A program made the position numbers and the translations under genes. The notes beneath the pieces were generated by a model that saw only the letters and a list, made by a program, of their open reading frames with translations, did not search any database and was not told where the DNA came from. Shown in pieces: positions 1-8,716 of a stretch of DNA of 48,861 bases. Every line of letters starts with the position of its first letter. Positions within the stretch are counted from its first letter, which is position 1. Source of the stretch: Planctomycetaceae bacterium (GTDB lineage Bacteria; Planctomycetota; Planctomycetia; Planctomycetales; Planctomycetaceae); NCBI GenBank assembly GCA_947476295.1, contig CANJQC010000031.1, positions 1-48,861 on the forward strand, read 5' to 3'.

Positions 1-348
1 AGGTATCGCAGCAGCAGCGAACTGTGGAACCCCGTTGAGGTTCGAATCGCAGGGCAAATTTTCCTGGGGTGCGCCGTTGTCACGGCGACCCCAGGCTTTG
101 TTGTAAAACCCCGTCGGGGTTGAGAAGCCTCTAGCTCTCAAACCAGCGGTCCACCGGCGTGAAGCCGGTTTGGGGCCGAGACTCGCGTGTCGTCCCTCTG
201 TCGCTCGTAATCCCGGGACCGACTTGACGATGGAAGGCTGTGTGATTATGCACGATTTGCTGAAAGGATGTGGGTAATGATGAGTCCGGCAGAAAGGACC
301 TACTTTAACAATCATCCGCGACTGCACCCCTGTCCCGACGGCGACGTG
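1..348. repeat. Intergenic hairpin repeat cluster
   Basis: No gene is seen in this stretch. It holds a set of GC-rich hairpins. A long stem runs from CCTGGGGT (63-70) with CGCCG (72-76) to CGGCG (83-87) with ACCCCAGG (88-95), leaving a 6-base loop. It is flanked by two direct copies of a self-palindromic 15-mer, AACCCCGTTGAGGTT (28-42) and AACCCCGTCGGGGTT (107-121), which match at 13 of 15 positions. Another stem, ACCGGC (153-158) with GCCGGT (164-169), follows. The arrangement resembles the modular palindromic repeats common between planctomycete genes. Whether it works as a terminator for the BatA-like gene that ends at 349 cannot be decided by eye. Confidence 0.6.
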
Positions 349-2718
349 TTAGGAGGATACGGCAAGAGCGTCGTTGCCATGGCCTTTGCGGATTGCCCGG
401 CGGGTCAGGAAGAGTTCAGCGACAAGAAACAGCAGGAACAGCGTGAGAAGTACGGCCCACAATTCGGCGATGCTTTCGTCCCCGTACATACGCTTCGCCA
501 GATCTTTGAGCGACGACGAAAAACGAATGCGATCATTGGTAGCAAGTCGGGCCTTATCGTCTACCGTCAGTTGTGTGAGGTCGTCTTCCGAATGGTCATA
601 GTTGACAACAAATGCATCGCCTTGCTCCGGAAACTCAGCATCAAGCTCCCTAGCCATTACGTAAACCCCCGGTGCGAACGTGTTCGTAAACACGGCCGAG
701 GCGTCGAGGTGTCCGTTCTGTTTTCCAGTCGAGTCTGTATTTTCAGAAGTTATGCGGATCTCAGACGTCATGCCGCCAGGCGTCACAAATGTCACAAATC
801 CATCCTCTGGTTCAGGTTTGGCGTCGGGAACGATTGTCCATTGGAGATGTGCAATCAGGGGCTCGCCAAAATCAACGTTGCGATGACTGCGCGACGAAAC
901 AGCATGAAACACGACTTCATGCAGAAATGGAACAAAATCGGAACGCGTTGGAAAATCATTCCAACGGCGGTCCAGCGTCGTGGTGATGACCAGCACGAAA
1001 CCATCACCGCAGCGTGATTCCAACAGCAAGGGATCACCGGTTGATAGCGCCGCCAGTATCAGCGGTCCCGATGTCAAAGGAACGTCCACTCCGCCGGTCT
1101 GTGTGGCGTGGATAGTCAAGGGCGGCTGATTCGTGTTCCTGCCGGCATCAGCGATGTTATCACCACCTGCAACCTGCACGGCCGATGGTCCAATTCTTGT
1201 CAGACACCACGCATTAAACGTGGCCTTCAGAAAACTGCGTGCCGGATCAGAACGAAATCTATCTAACCAGCCGGACTGGAGACTCAACGGAGCCACACGA
1301 ATAATTTGTTCAGCCTGCGGTGGTGCTTCCCGAGTCCGCAAGACCTGAAGCTGCGGCAACAGGCCGGAATCACCAAAACACGCCAGAAATGACTCTGGAG
1401 TTGTGTTTGGGCCACACGCAATAACTAACCCATTACCCGCCGCAACGAAGCCCCTCAAAGCCGTCGCGACATCAGGCGAAATATTGCCAACATTGCAGAA
1501 GATTGCAGCCGAAACGGACTGAAAATCGGCGGGCTTTAGATCAATAACTTCGACCAGTCGAGCCTTTACCCATGGTGGCTTTTCTTCTGGCGGCGCGAAG
1601 GCTAACTCCACGAAAAAACTGTCCCGTTCGGCAGGCCTCGCGGCCGGAGTCCCATTGACAAGCAGCACATCGAGAGACTTGGCCACATCAATTGCGACAT
1701 GACTCACATTATCGACTGGAACGGCATCGTCCTGCACCTCTGCTTCGACACTAAGCACATGCGTTCCTTCCGCTCGCAAAGCATGATCGAATTCAATAAC
1801 CGATTCTCCGTGATGCGGGATCGACAGACTTTGCCGCTTGCCTGCCAGTGGCTGACCATCCATCAGCAGCCGCAGCGGAACCTGAACCTCCATATTGGAT
1901 TCATTATGAATGGCCACCTTTAACCGTACGGGAAAATCAGCCACTGTCATTTCTCGCGACAACTCAATGCGTCCCACCGACACGTTGCGTGTCACCGGAC
2001 CAAGATGCGGTGCAACGTCGATCACCCAGACATGCGGTCGCACTGACGGAAATTTGATCAAGTCATCAAAACGAACCCATTCGGCTTCGTTGTCGGACTT
2101 CCAACTGTTGCCCTGTCGATCGGTGAACACCACGACCTCCCGCGCCGATGCACTGGAACGGCCAAGTATCGCGATGGATTTTTCAATTGCCGACAGCATT
2201 CCACAGGAACCACTAGGTGGTGGAAGCCGTCGGATTTCCTGTTCCACCACGGTGAGATCACGCAACGGCGATTCAATGACCGATCGAGGCTGATCGCGTG
2301 CATCAATCAGAGCGACGTTATCGTCCGGTCCCAGCGTGCGGAGAAACTCACTGGCGCGACGAATCGCATTCTGGTGCATCGAATTGACGCCATCCGTTCG
2401 CGACATCGAATTTGAACCGTCAATCACGACGACGACGGTACGCGAACCGGCAGAGTAATAACCACGGAGCCAGCCGCCAGGCAGCCATGGACGTGTCACC
2501 GAAAGCACGATGAGCGTGATCAGGCCGATGCGGAGCAGCAACAGCAGCAGTTCCTCCAGTTTCAGACGTCGTCGGGTCATCTTCGACGGATTCAGAAATT
2601 GCATCGCCGCCCATTCAACGACGGCATAGCGTCGGCGACTTAATAGATGAGCAACGATGGGCAGACCGATTCCTGCCAAGCTGATCAACAGCCACGGATT
2701 CATGAAGAACTGAAACAT
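349..2718 (-). CDS. BatA-type membrane protein with von Willebrand factor A domain
   Basis: A 789-aa inner-membrane protein. The N-terminus has the BatA/aerotolerance-regulator pattern: a hydrophobic segment around residues 7-26 ending in a Ser-Arg-Arg-Arg turn, a cytoplasmic stretch, and a second membrane helix around 57-76. A VWA domain begins near residue 95 and carries a MIDAS-like D-G-S-N-S motif. A region around residues 400-440 has a GATase1-like fold pattern, and a final membrane helix lies near residues 755-775. In planctomycetes such proteins usually sit with MoxR ATPases and DUF58 proteins; neither is next to it here. It lies 12 nt downstream of the SDR gene on the same strand and is probably co-transcribed. 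The exact role is unknown; the family is linked to envelope or stress functions. Confidence 0.85.
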   Translation of the reverse strand: MFQFFMNPWLLISLAGIGLPIVAHLLSRRRYAVVEWAAMQFLNPSKMTRRRLKLEELLLLLLRIGLITLIVLSVTRPWLPGGWLRGYYSAGSRTVVVVIDGSNSMSRTDGVNSMHQNAIRRASEFLRTLGPDDNVALIDARDQPRSVIESPLRDLTVVEQEIRRLPPPSGSCGMLSAIEKSIAILGRSSASAREVVVFTDRQGNSWKSDNEAEWVRFDDLIKFPSVRPHVWVIDVAPHLGPVTRNVSVGRIELSREMTVADFPVRLKVAIHNESNMEVQVPLRLLMDGQPLAGKRQSLSIPHHGESVIEFDHALRAEGTHVLSVEAEVQDDAVPVDNVSHVAIDVAKSLDVLLVNGTPAARPAERDSFFVELAFAPPEEKPPWVKARLVEVIDLKPADFQSVSAAIFCNVGNISPDVATALRGFVAAGNGLVIACGPNTTPESFLACFGDSGLLPQLQVLRTREAPPQAEQIIRVAPLSLQSGWLDRFRSDPARSFLKATFNAWCLTRIGPSAVQVAGGDNIADAGRNTNQPPLTIHATQTGGVDVPLTSGPLILAALSTGDPLLLESRCGDGFVLVITTTLDRRWNDFPTRSDFVPFLHEVVFHAVSSRSHRNVDFGEPLIAHLQWTIVPDAKPEPEDGFVTFVTPGGMTSEIRITSENTDSTGKQNGHLDASAVFTNTFAPGVYVMARELDAEFPEQGDAFVVNYDHSEDDLTQLTVDDKARLATNDRIRFSSSLKDLAKRMYGDESIAELWAVLLTLFLLFLVAELFLTRRAIRKGHGNDALAVSS

Positions 2719-2730
2719 TAGGCACGCAGA

Positions 2731-3579
2731 CTATTCCGAATCTTGATGTCTGTCAGTTGTTTTTTTTGCGGCATCGTCTTCCGGAAGGCTCCGCTTCGGT
2801 CGGAAGTAGCGTTTGGATTCATTCACTGCTGTGCGTCTGGTCATGAATCGCACCAGTATTGTCAGCAGGTAATTATTCCAGCCTGGAACCACGTACTGCC
2901 GGCGTTTCTCCATCGCCTTGAGAGCCGTTCTAACGACTTTTGTCGGCGTGATCGAAGTGTGTTTTTCCAGCCAGCCTGGAGCACCCGCCTTATCGAAGAA
3001 ATCCGTCCGCGTGACGCCGGGGCAAAGTGCCGTCACTGTCACACCGCGACCGCGAACTTCGGCCCACAGCGCTTCGCTGAAATGCAGAATGAAGGACTTG
3101 CTGGCAGCATACGTGGCCATAAATGCGACGGGCTGAAAGGCAGCCTGTGACGACATGTTAATAATGGCACCGTGTCTGCGTTTAAGCATTCCCGGCAACA
3201 CACGATACGTCAGATCGGCCAGTGTGACCAAATTCAGATTCAGCAAACGACGGACGTCCTCCGGCGACGTCGATTCAATCTGACCAATGAGCCCGATGCC
3301 TGCGTTGTTGACGAGCAATTCGACGTCCACATTCAGCCGTCGGGTTTCTTCGAACAGCCGACGACTCGCATCCGGGTCGGCCAGATCAATTGCAACGATA
3401 TGGCAGCGTGTCCCGTGTCGGGTATTCAACTCCGTCGCAAGTTCAGCCATCCTGTCTTTGCGGCGAGCGGCAAGAATCAAGTGCATTCCTCGCCCCGCCA
3501 GCTGCGCAGCAAACTCCGCTCCGATTCCGGAGGATGCGCCTGTGATCAGTGCCCAGCGATCGTTGTAGCTGTCAATCAC
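2731..3579 (-). CDS. Short-chain dehydrogenase/reductase (SDR) family oxidoreductase
   Basis: A 282-aa classical SDR. The Rossmann cofactor motif TGASSGIG is at residues 13-20. An NNAG motif follows in the middle of the domain, then an N-M-S-S stretch with the catalytic serine and a Y-A-A-S-K motif holding the catalytic Tyr and Lys. The length fits the DltE/YqjQ-like SDR group acting on lipid or unidentified carbonyl substrates; the substrate cannot be read from sequence. The start chosen is a GTG, because it puts the glycine motif at the usual distance from the N-terminus; no strong Shine-Dalgarno is visible. The BatA-like gene follows after 12 nt. The C-terminal tail is basic and then acidic, without a clear membrane anchor. 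Confidence 0.9.
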   Translation of the reverse strand: MIDSYNDRWALITGASSGIGAEFAAQLAGRGMHLILAARRKDRMAELATELNTRHGTRCHIVAIDLADPDASRRLFEETRRLNVDVELLVNNAGIGLIGQIESTSPEDVRRLLNLNLVTLADLTYRVLPGMLKRRHGAIINMSSQAAFQPVAFMATYAASKSFILHFSEALWAEVRGRGVTVTALCPGVTRTDFFDKAGAPGWLEKHTSITPTKVVRTALKAMEKRRQYVVPGWNNYLLTILVRFMTRRTAVNESKRYFRPKRSLPEDDAAKKTTDRHQDSE

Positions 3580-3760
3580 TCAGAAAACTCGTAAACAATT
3601 CAGAAGGACGGATTACGTTTTGCAATCGCTGTACGAAGCCGAAATCTACAGCCACGCCGGTCGAGCAGGTGCAGAGTCTAAGCGGATGCAGTAAAACACT
3701 CAAACAGATCGGGCCGTGGTCGTCCCGTAAATTGTCGGAGTCGTTTATTGAGAGCCTTCA

Positions 3761-4450
3761 ATGGAATACCTTAAAAGTTGGCTCATCCGCCAGATCGATG
3801 CTGCAGCCGTCCAGGAACTGGGGATGGCCGGGCTGCTGTTGATGGAAAACGCCGCACACGGGGCCTGTGAGGTCTTGGAAGCTTTCGATCCACAAGGCAG
3901 AATCATCATTGTGAGTGGCCCCGGCAACAATGGAGGTGATGGTCTCGCCATTGCCCGCTTGCTTGCGGCGAATGGAATTGAAAGCGAAGTCCACCTTGCA
4001 CGCGCTGGGAAGACACTCACGAACGATGCACAATCCAATCTGGAATTTCTGAACAGAAGCGGCATTGTTGTCCAGGAGGCCGATTCAAAGTCCCTCAAGA
4101 CCGTGCTGGAAGTTTTGACACCCGGTGACTGGATCGTTGATGCGTTGCTGGGCACGGGAATTCGGGGAACACTTCGCAGTCCCTTTCGCGAAATTGTGGA
4201 AGCGATGAATCAATCCTCTGCACGAGTGATATCAGTTGATGTTCCATCCGGACTTGACGCGGATACAGGGGAAACGTGCGGCGTAGCCGTGCGAGCCAAC
4301 GTCACTGTCACGTTCGTGGCGACGAAGGCCGGCTTCCGCTTTCCACATTCGCTGCCATATCTTGGTCAAATTGAAGTACGGCAGATCGGTCTTCCGCAGA
4401 GATGGCTTACCGCGTGGTGCGAATTGCATGGGAATGGATCTATTTCGTGA
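3761..4450 (+). CDS. nnrE: NAD(P)H-hydrate epimerase (YjeF N-terminal domain)
   Basis: A 229-aa protein matching the YjeF_N/AIBP family. This enzyme epimerises the R form of damaged NAD(P)H hydrate so that a separate dehydratase can repair it. Visible family motifs are MENAAHG near residue 29, the GPGNNGGDG signature near residues 52-60, DALLGTGIRG in the middle, and VDVPSGLDADTG near residue 160. Only the epimerase domain is present; the NnrD dehydratase domain often fused to it in bacteria is absent, so a partner must be encoded elsewhere. The 3' end overlaps the convergent TPR gene by 11 nt. Confidence 0.9.
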   Translation: MEYLKSWLIRQIDAAAVQELGMAGLLLMENAAHGACEVLEAFDPQGRIIIVSGPGNNGGDGLAIARLLAANGIESEVHLARAGKTLTNDAQSNLEFLNRSGIVVQEADSKSLKTVLEVLTPGDWIVDALLGTGIRGTLRSPFREIVEAMNQSSARVISVDVPSGLDADTGETCGVAVRANVTVTFVATKAGFRFPHSLPYLGQIEVRQIGLPQRWLTAWCELHGNGSIS

Positions 4451-5258
4451 CCGCCTTCACCTTTTGCAGTTCCAGATACTGCAGCCTTCCGACGTGCCAC
4501 ATGTAGTCCGGGCCAAAGCCGGCTTTTCGTGGCCATGAATTCAGCGTCGCCATTCGCAGGGAGATTTTTGCGTCGTCTGTCCTGCCTTCGACAACCTGAT
4601 TCATGCCGATATACAGATGGCTGTAGAACGAACGCGACTCACGCGAGGCCTCTGGAAGATCGTCAGGAATAGCTTTCAGGACTTCTTCCTCCGTCAGGCT
4701 TCCGTCGAACAGTCGATACACTTCCTTAAACGGAGGGCGATCGTCCTTCTCGTATCGCAGCAACTGCCGCCTCGCCTCATCCTTTCCAAACGCTCGGTAG
4801 TGTGAAAGGTATCGCCAAATTCCGTTTTCACGATCAACGTTGTCGAAGGAATTGTACTTGTCAAACTGCTCCGCTGCCTGCCTGGGATGATTCGCAAAGA
4901 ACATGGCGATCCCAAGTCGCCAATGCGACGTATCAAGTTCCGGTTTCAGTTTCACCATTTTCAGATAGTCAGCCTCAGCCTTTTCGAATTCACCCAGAAA
5001 CATCAAAGAGTCTCCGCGTTCTGAATACTGACTCACGGCTTTGGCGCCGGCGGCGGGATCAATCTCTATTTTTTCTTCGAGTTGCCTGGTAAGCGATTCG
5101 ATGAGTTCTGCATTGAGTTTTTCGATCTGTAATTCCTGATCATTTGCGACAATCGGCTCTGTCGCTTCATCCACGAACCCAAACGACTGAGTGAAGGAAC
5201 AGACGGAGGTGAAAAGGATAATCAATATTCTGGTCAATGAGGATGGACGGAATTTCAT
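4440..5258 (-). CDS. Exported tetratricopeptide-repeat protein
   Basis: A 272-aa protein starting with a hydrophobic segment (residues 8-28) that looks like a signal peptide or N-terminal anchor. At least two TPR-like helical pairs follow. One lies around residues 75-105, with alternating small and aromatic residues such as G-D-S-L-M-F-L-G-E-F and a conserved A-x-x-D-Y-x-K. The next lies around 108-140. The C-terminal part, with A-R-R-Q-L-L-R-Y and S-F-Y-S-H-L-Y-I-G motifs, resembles the lipoprotein NlpI/TPR style. It probably acts as a periplasmic protein-binding scaffold; the partner is unknown. The 3' end overlaps nnrE on the other strand by 11 nt, so transcripts of the two genes would be complementary at their ends. 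Confidence 0.75.
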   Translation of the reverse strand: MKFRPSSLTRILIILFTSVCSFTQSFGFVDEATEPIVANDQELQIEKLNAELIESLTRQLEEKIEIDPAAGAKAVSQYSERGDSLMFLGEFEKAEADYLKMVKLKPELDTSHWRLGIAMFFANHPRQAAEQFDKYNSFDNVDRENGIWRYLSHYRAFGKDEARRQLLRYEKDDRPPFKEVYRLFDGSLTEEEVLKAIPDDLPEASRESRSFYSHLYIGMNQVVEGRTDDAKISLRMATLNSWPRKAGFGPDYMWHVGRLQYLELQKVKAVTK

Positions 5259-5420
5259 GCGGGTGGTTCCAATGAAAACAAATTAGGTTGAGAAATTGAC
5301 GAACATCCCTGCTCCCGCGGATTTGGCCGCAGGCCGATTCGGCTTATCAGCCACTCGTCCAACTCTGCGATCGGTGCATCATTGGAACTAAACTGGACTG
5401 CTTTCAGGCATTCGATCGAC

Positions 5421-6293
5421 TTATGAAACGTCGCTTCTGTCCGGATTCCGGTAAAACTGTTTCAGGTCGATGCCGCCTTTGGATTCCATTTCAATAATTT
5501 TCAGGCGCTGTTCCAGTTTATTGAGGCGTGCTTCCAGAACTGCGGGCAGTTTCTCATTGTCATTAGCACGCTGCGAACGCGGTACTGCGGGATAATCCAG
5601 CTGGCGTTGCAGCGCAGCGAAAAAGAACAACGGATCGCGTCCAATGTTGGCCTTGGCGATGCGGCCTTCCTGATCTCCGAACAGCATCGCGGGAGCGGGC
5701 GTGGTGTTCACTTCAGACTCGACAGTCTTCTGAGTACTGCGTGTCGCGCGACGATTGTGAAAATGCTGAGATGCCAGATAGACGATCTCAGACAGTTCCT
5801 TGCCGCCCAAATCGTTGCTCAAACGCATAATCCATCGCGTCCAGTCGTCGGAGTACAGTGGATCCATCGCAATCGCTCTCAAACCTTCTGCATAACCAAG
5901 GCGGTTTCGGGCAATGCACTCAAACTGGTACACAAACATTCCGGACGGTGTTGGGTTACGAGCCCGATAGGTGGCCTCACTTTCCAGGATTTTCAGTGCT
6001 ACGAACTGTTCAAAGCGGGATTCGTCGTCTTCCGCTCGCTGAATGACAAAAGTCTGAAACGGAGCAAAATAGTGGGGTAGCCGCTGCATGGCATCACTGA
6101 TGCGGCCACTGTGCAGGATTTCCGTCCGTAGAAAATCGATCGCCATCGGCAACCGCGTTGTTGCAAGAATCTCTTCCTGAATGGACTGCAGAATTTCCTG
6201 TGACGGCACATTTTCCTGCAGCCGTTCGCGATATATGCGGAAGAAATATGCCTGTTCAATATATTCTTCACGATCAAGAATCGGAGAACGCAT
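5421..6293 (-). CDS. Hypothetical protein with C-terminal coiled coil
   Basis: A 290-aa predicted soluble protein without signal peptide or membrane helix. I do not recognise a characterised domain. The N-terminal two thirds are mostly helical in composition, with R-I-Y-R-E-R-L and Y-F-A-P-F-Q-T-F motifs. The last 40 residues form a short heptad-like coiled coil (L-E-A-R-L-N-K-L-E-Q-R-L). Codon use and base composition resemble the neighbours, and both ends sit between other genes, so it is very likely a real gene. It could be a cytoplasmic structural or regulatory protein of planctomycetes; no function is assigned. Confidence 0.7.
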   Translation of the reverse strand: MRSPILDREEYIEQAYFFRIYRERLQENVPSQEILQSIQEEILATTRLPMAIDFLRTEILHSGRISDAMQRLPHYFAPFQTFVIQRAEDDESRFEQFVALKILESEATYRARNPTPSGMFVYQFECIARNRLGYAEGLRAIAMDPLYSDDWTRWIMRLSNDLGGKELSEIVYLASQHFHNRRATRSTQKTVESEVNTTPAPAMLFGDQEGRIAKANIGRDPLFFFAALQRQLDYPAVPRSQRANDNEKLPAVLEARLNKLEQRLKIIEMESKGGIDLKQFYRNPDRSDVS

Positions 6294-6572
6294 TCACGGA
6301 CTCATCTGAAAGACTTCGTAATACAGAACTGCCAAGGTGACACGACAGTGTACTCAGTTTGCGTGCCTTTTCGTACGGTTGCACACGGGAATGCGCGTCC
6401 GCTGAGCGAGGTTGCCTGCGACGAAACACTGAAAACTGCCGCGTTCTCCGGAAAATCGCAAGGATTGGTCGATCATCGAATGAACCTGCAACGGCATCAC
6501 GATACCTTCCCGTTAAAATGACACGATCAGAATTTACACATCGATCTCGTTAGAATTGAAGGCAACAGCATC

Positions 6573-8123
6573 ATGGGAATTCCGAAAGTGGCGATCGTCG
6601 GTCGTCCCAACGTCGGAAAGAGCTCGCTGCTGAACTGGTTGGCGGAGCGACTGATTTCCGTTGTCGATCCGACCGCTGGCGTCACGCGAGACCGCGTTAC
6701 ATGGATCATGCACAAGCATGACCGCTACTTTGAACTTGTCGATACCGGCGGTATCGGCATCGTGGATAGTGACGATCTGTCGGCAGATATTGAACGCCAG
6801 ATCCAGACCGGACTCGACGAATGCGACCTCATGCTGTTCGTCGTCGATGCCAAAGCCGGACTCACGCCACTGGACGAACTAGTTGCCGACCGGCTGCGGC
6901 GTATGAGCAAACCCACGCTGCTGGTTGTCAACAAGTGCGATTCGACAAAACTGGACCTTGAAGCATCGTCCTATCTGCAGCTCTGCGACGTACCGATTAT
7001 CACGACCAGCGTCAAAGCCAACCGCAACCGCTACGAGCTGGTCGAAAAGATCGTCGAACTTCTTCCCACAGCGTCGCCGACGGAAACTGCTGAAGGCGAT
7101 CAGCTGCTCAAGCCAGCCGATATGCGAATCGCGGTTGTGGGACGAAGAAATGTAGGCAAGAGCACGTTCATCAATCAACTGGCTCAGAGCGACCGCGTGA
7201 TCGTGAGCGAAATAGCGGGCACGACGCGGGACAGTATCGACATTCGCTTCGAAGTCGATGGTAAAGCGTTTGTCGCGATTGACACGCCCGGTGTTCGCAA
7301 GAAGAAGAGCCTGGCGAACGACATTGAATTTTACGGTCTGGTCCGAGCCCAGCGGAGCATTCGTCGCGCCGATCTGGTGCTGATGTTTTTCGATGCGACG
7401 GAGACGATCTCAAAGGTCGATAAGCAGCTGGTCGAAGAAATCAGCGAACACTACAAGCCCTGCATCTTCGTTATCAACAAATGGGACCGCGCGATGGATC
7501 AGGAAATGACGACCGACAAATGGTCGAAATACCTGACAGATGCGTTCAGTTCCATGCGACACGTTCCAATTGCAATTATCACAGCGAAGGACGGGAAGAA
7601 CATCCGAAAGCTGCTGAACCTTGCTAGGTCTGTGTACAAGCAGGCCAATGCGCGAATGAGCACCGGACGCCTGAACAAGGCCGTCCGAATGGCGATCGAC
7701 AGGAATCCGCCGCCCATTCGATCCAACCGTCGCCCTAAGATTTTCTTCGCGTCACAAGTCGCCGGCGCGCCGCCCACGATCGTGCTCAAGTGCAACGAAC
7801 CCGCGTTGCTGGACGAATCATGGAAGCGTTATCTGCTGGGTTTCCTGCGTGAAGTGACACCGTTTCAGGAAGTCCCCATTCGTTTGATCCTTCGTGGACG
7901 AAACGAATCTGAGGAGGAACTTGGCGGCGGGTCGCGTCGCCAAGAAGTCGAACCACCGGAGTTGACGGAACTCACCGACGACCAGATGCTCGATCCGACC
8001 GAAGATGCAGAAGCCCTAGAACAGGCTCTGGACGACCTTGAATCGGACGACCTGCTGACGCTTGAAGACGATGTCGATGTGGACGAGTGGGCCGATGAAG
8101 CGGAGGACGAAGGAGACAGCTAA
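6573..8123 (+). CDS. der: Ribosome-assembly GTPase Der (EngA)
   Basis: A 516-aa protein with two tandem GTPase domains followed by a KH-like domain, the diagnostic Der layout. The first P-loop, GRPNVGKSS, is at residues 10-18, with DTGG as G3 and NKCD as G4. The second P-loop, GRRNVGKST, lies near residue 190, with DTPG and NKWD as G3 and G4. Der binds the 50S precursor and is essential in most bacteria. The protein is longer than the usual 440-490 residues because of a strongly acidic tail from about residue 445 to the end, rich in Glu and Asp; this tail is the odd feature. A GAAGG Shine-Dalgarno precedes the ATG. Confidence 0.97.
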   Translation: MGIPKVAIVGRPNVGKSSLLNWLAERLISVVDPTAGVTRDRVTWIMHKHDRYFELVDTGGIGIVDSDDLSADIERQIQTGLDECDLMLFVVDAKAGLTPLDELVADRLRRMSKPTLLVVNKCDSTKLDLEASSYLQLCDVPIITTSVKANRNRYELVEKIVELLPTASPTETAEGDQLLKPADMRIAVVGRRNVGKSTFINQLAQSDRVIVSEIAGTTRDSIDIRFEVDGKAFVAIDTPGVRKKKSLANDIEFYGLVRAQRSIRRADLVLMFFDATETISKVDKQLVEEISEHYKPCIFVINKWDRAMDQEMTTDKWSKYLTDAFSSMRHVPIAIITAKDGKNIRKLLNLARSVYKQANARMSTGRLNKAVRMAIDRNPPPIRSNRRPKIFFASQVAGAPPTIVLKCNEPALLDESWKRYLLGFLREVTPFQEVPIRLILRGRNESEEELGGGSRRQEVEPPELTELTDDQMLDPTEDAEALEQALDDLESDDLLTLEDDVDVDEWADEAEDEGDS

Positions 8124-8716
8124 GGACTGTCCGCGAAGCATTCAGTGTCGAAGCAGACACGGATTTTTCAACAACACCAGATTCAGTCCTGAGTAATTCG
8201 CTTGTCCCCAATTCGCTTGTAAAATGCACCGCTCCGTGCTGACACATCGCCAAACCAGGCGACCTCTCAGGCGAGCTGCATTTCGGCGACCGTAGGAAGT
8301 TGAACAACCGAATTAGAGACAAGCGAATGAATCTTGTTGTGGGCGTCGCCCGCAACCCAATTGTGCAGTTGTATAAGGCCCGGAGGGCAGGCACATCCAT
8401 TGCCGGTGGCGTGAGCCACCGGAAACAAATATTCGCGCAAATTGAGGCCTGAAAGGCCGACACAACACATCTGTTGACGAGGCGTCGTGCATCCCTTTGT
8501 GTCGGCCTTTCAGGCCTTGATTTGTCTCATGGCTTCAAACCGGGGCCTCACGACCCCGGCAAAGAATGTGTCTGCCCTCCGGGCCTGAATCGCAATCAGT
8601 TCTTTGGCATCGTTTGCTGAGAAGGAAAATCGATGGCAGAAAAATGAATACGCACACGGCCGTTCATATTTCTGCCGCCCATCTTTTTGTCGAAATCAGA
8701 CGGACTTCTATCTTTT
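8124..8716. repeat. Repeat-filled spacer with large nested inverted repeat
   Basis: No gene is seen. The spacer holds a nested inverted repeat. The outer arms are 8377-8396 and 8566-8585 (19 of 20 complementary). The inner arms are 8444-8465 and 8497-8518 (21 of 22). Between outer and inner arms sit two local hairpins, 8403-8422 (8-bp perfect stem with a GTGA loop) and 8540-8559 (6-bp stem), which are themselves roughly inverted copies of each other. Upstream, 8196-8220 holds a tandem ATTCGCTTGT unit with an inverted arm ACAAGCGAAT at 8319-8328. A hairpin-type stretch near 8338-8360 resembles the start of the palindromic element at 14713. Confidence 0.75.

Noticed and set aside
268-1017. 249-codon plus-strand frame
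   Set aside because: It lies opposite the BatA-like gene, has no family pattern and shows the composition expected of an antisense shadow.
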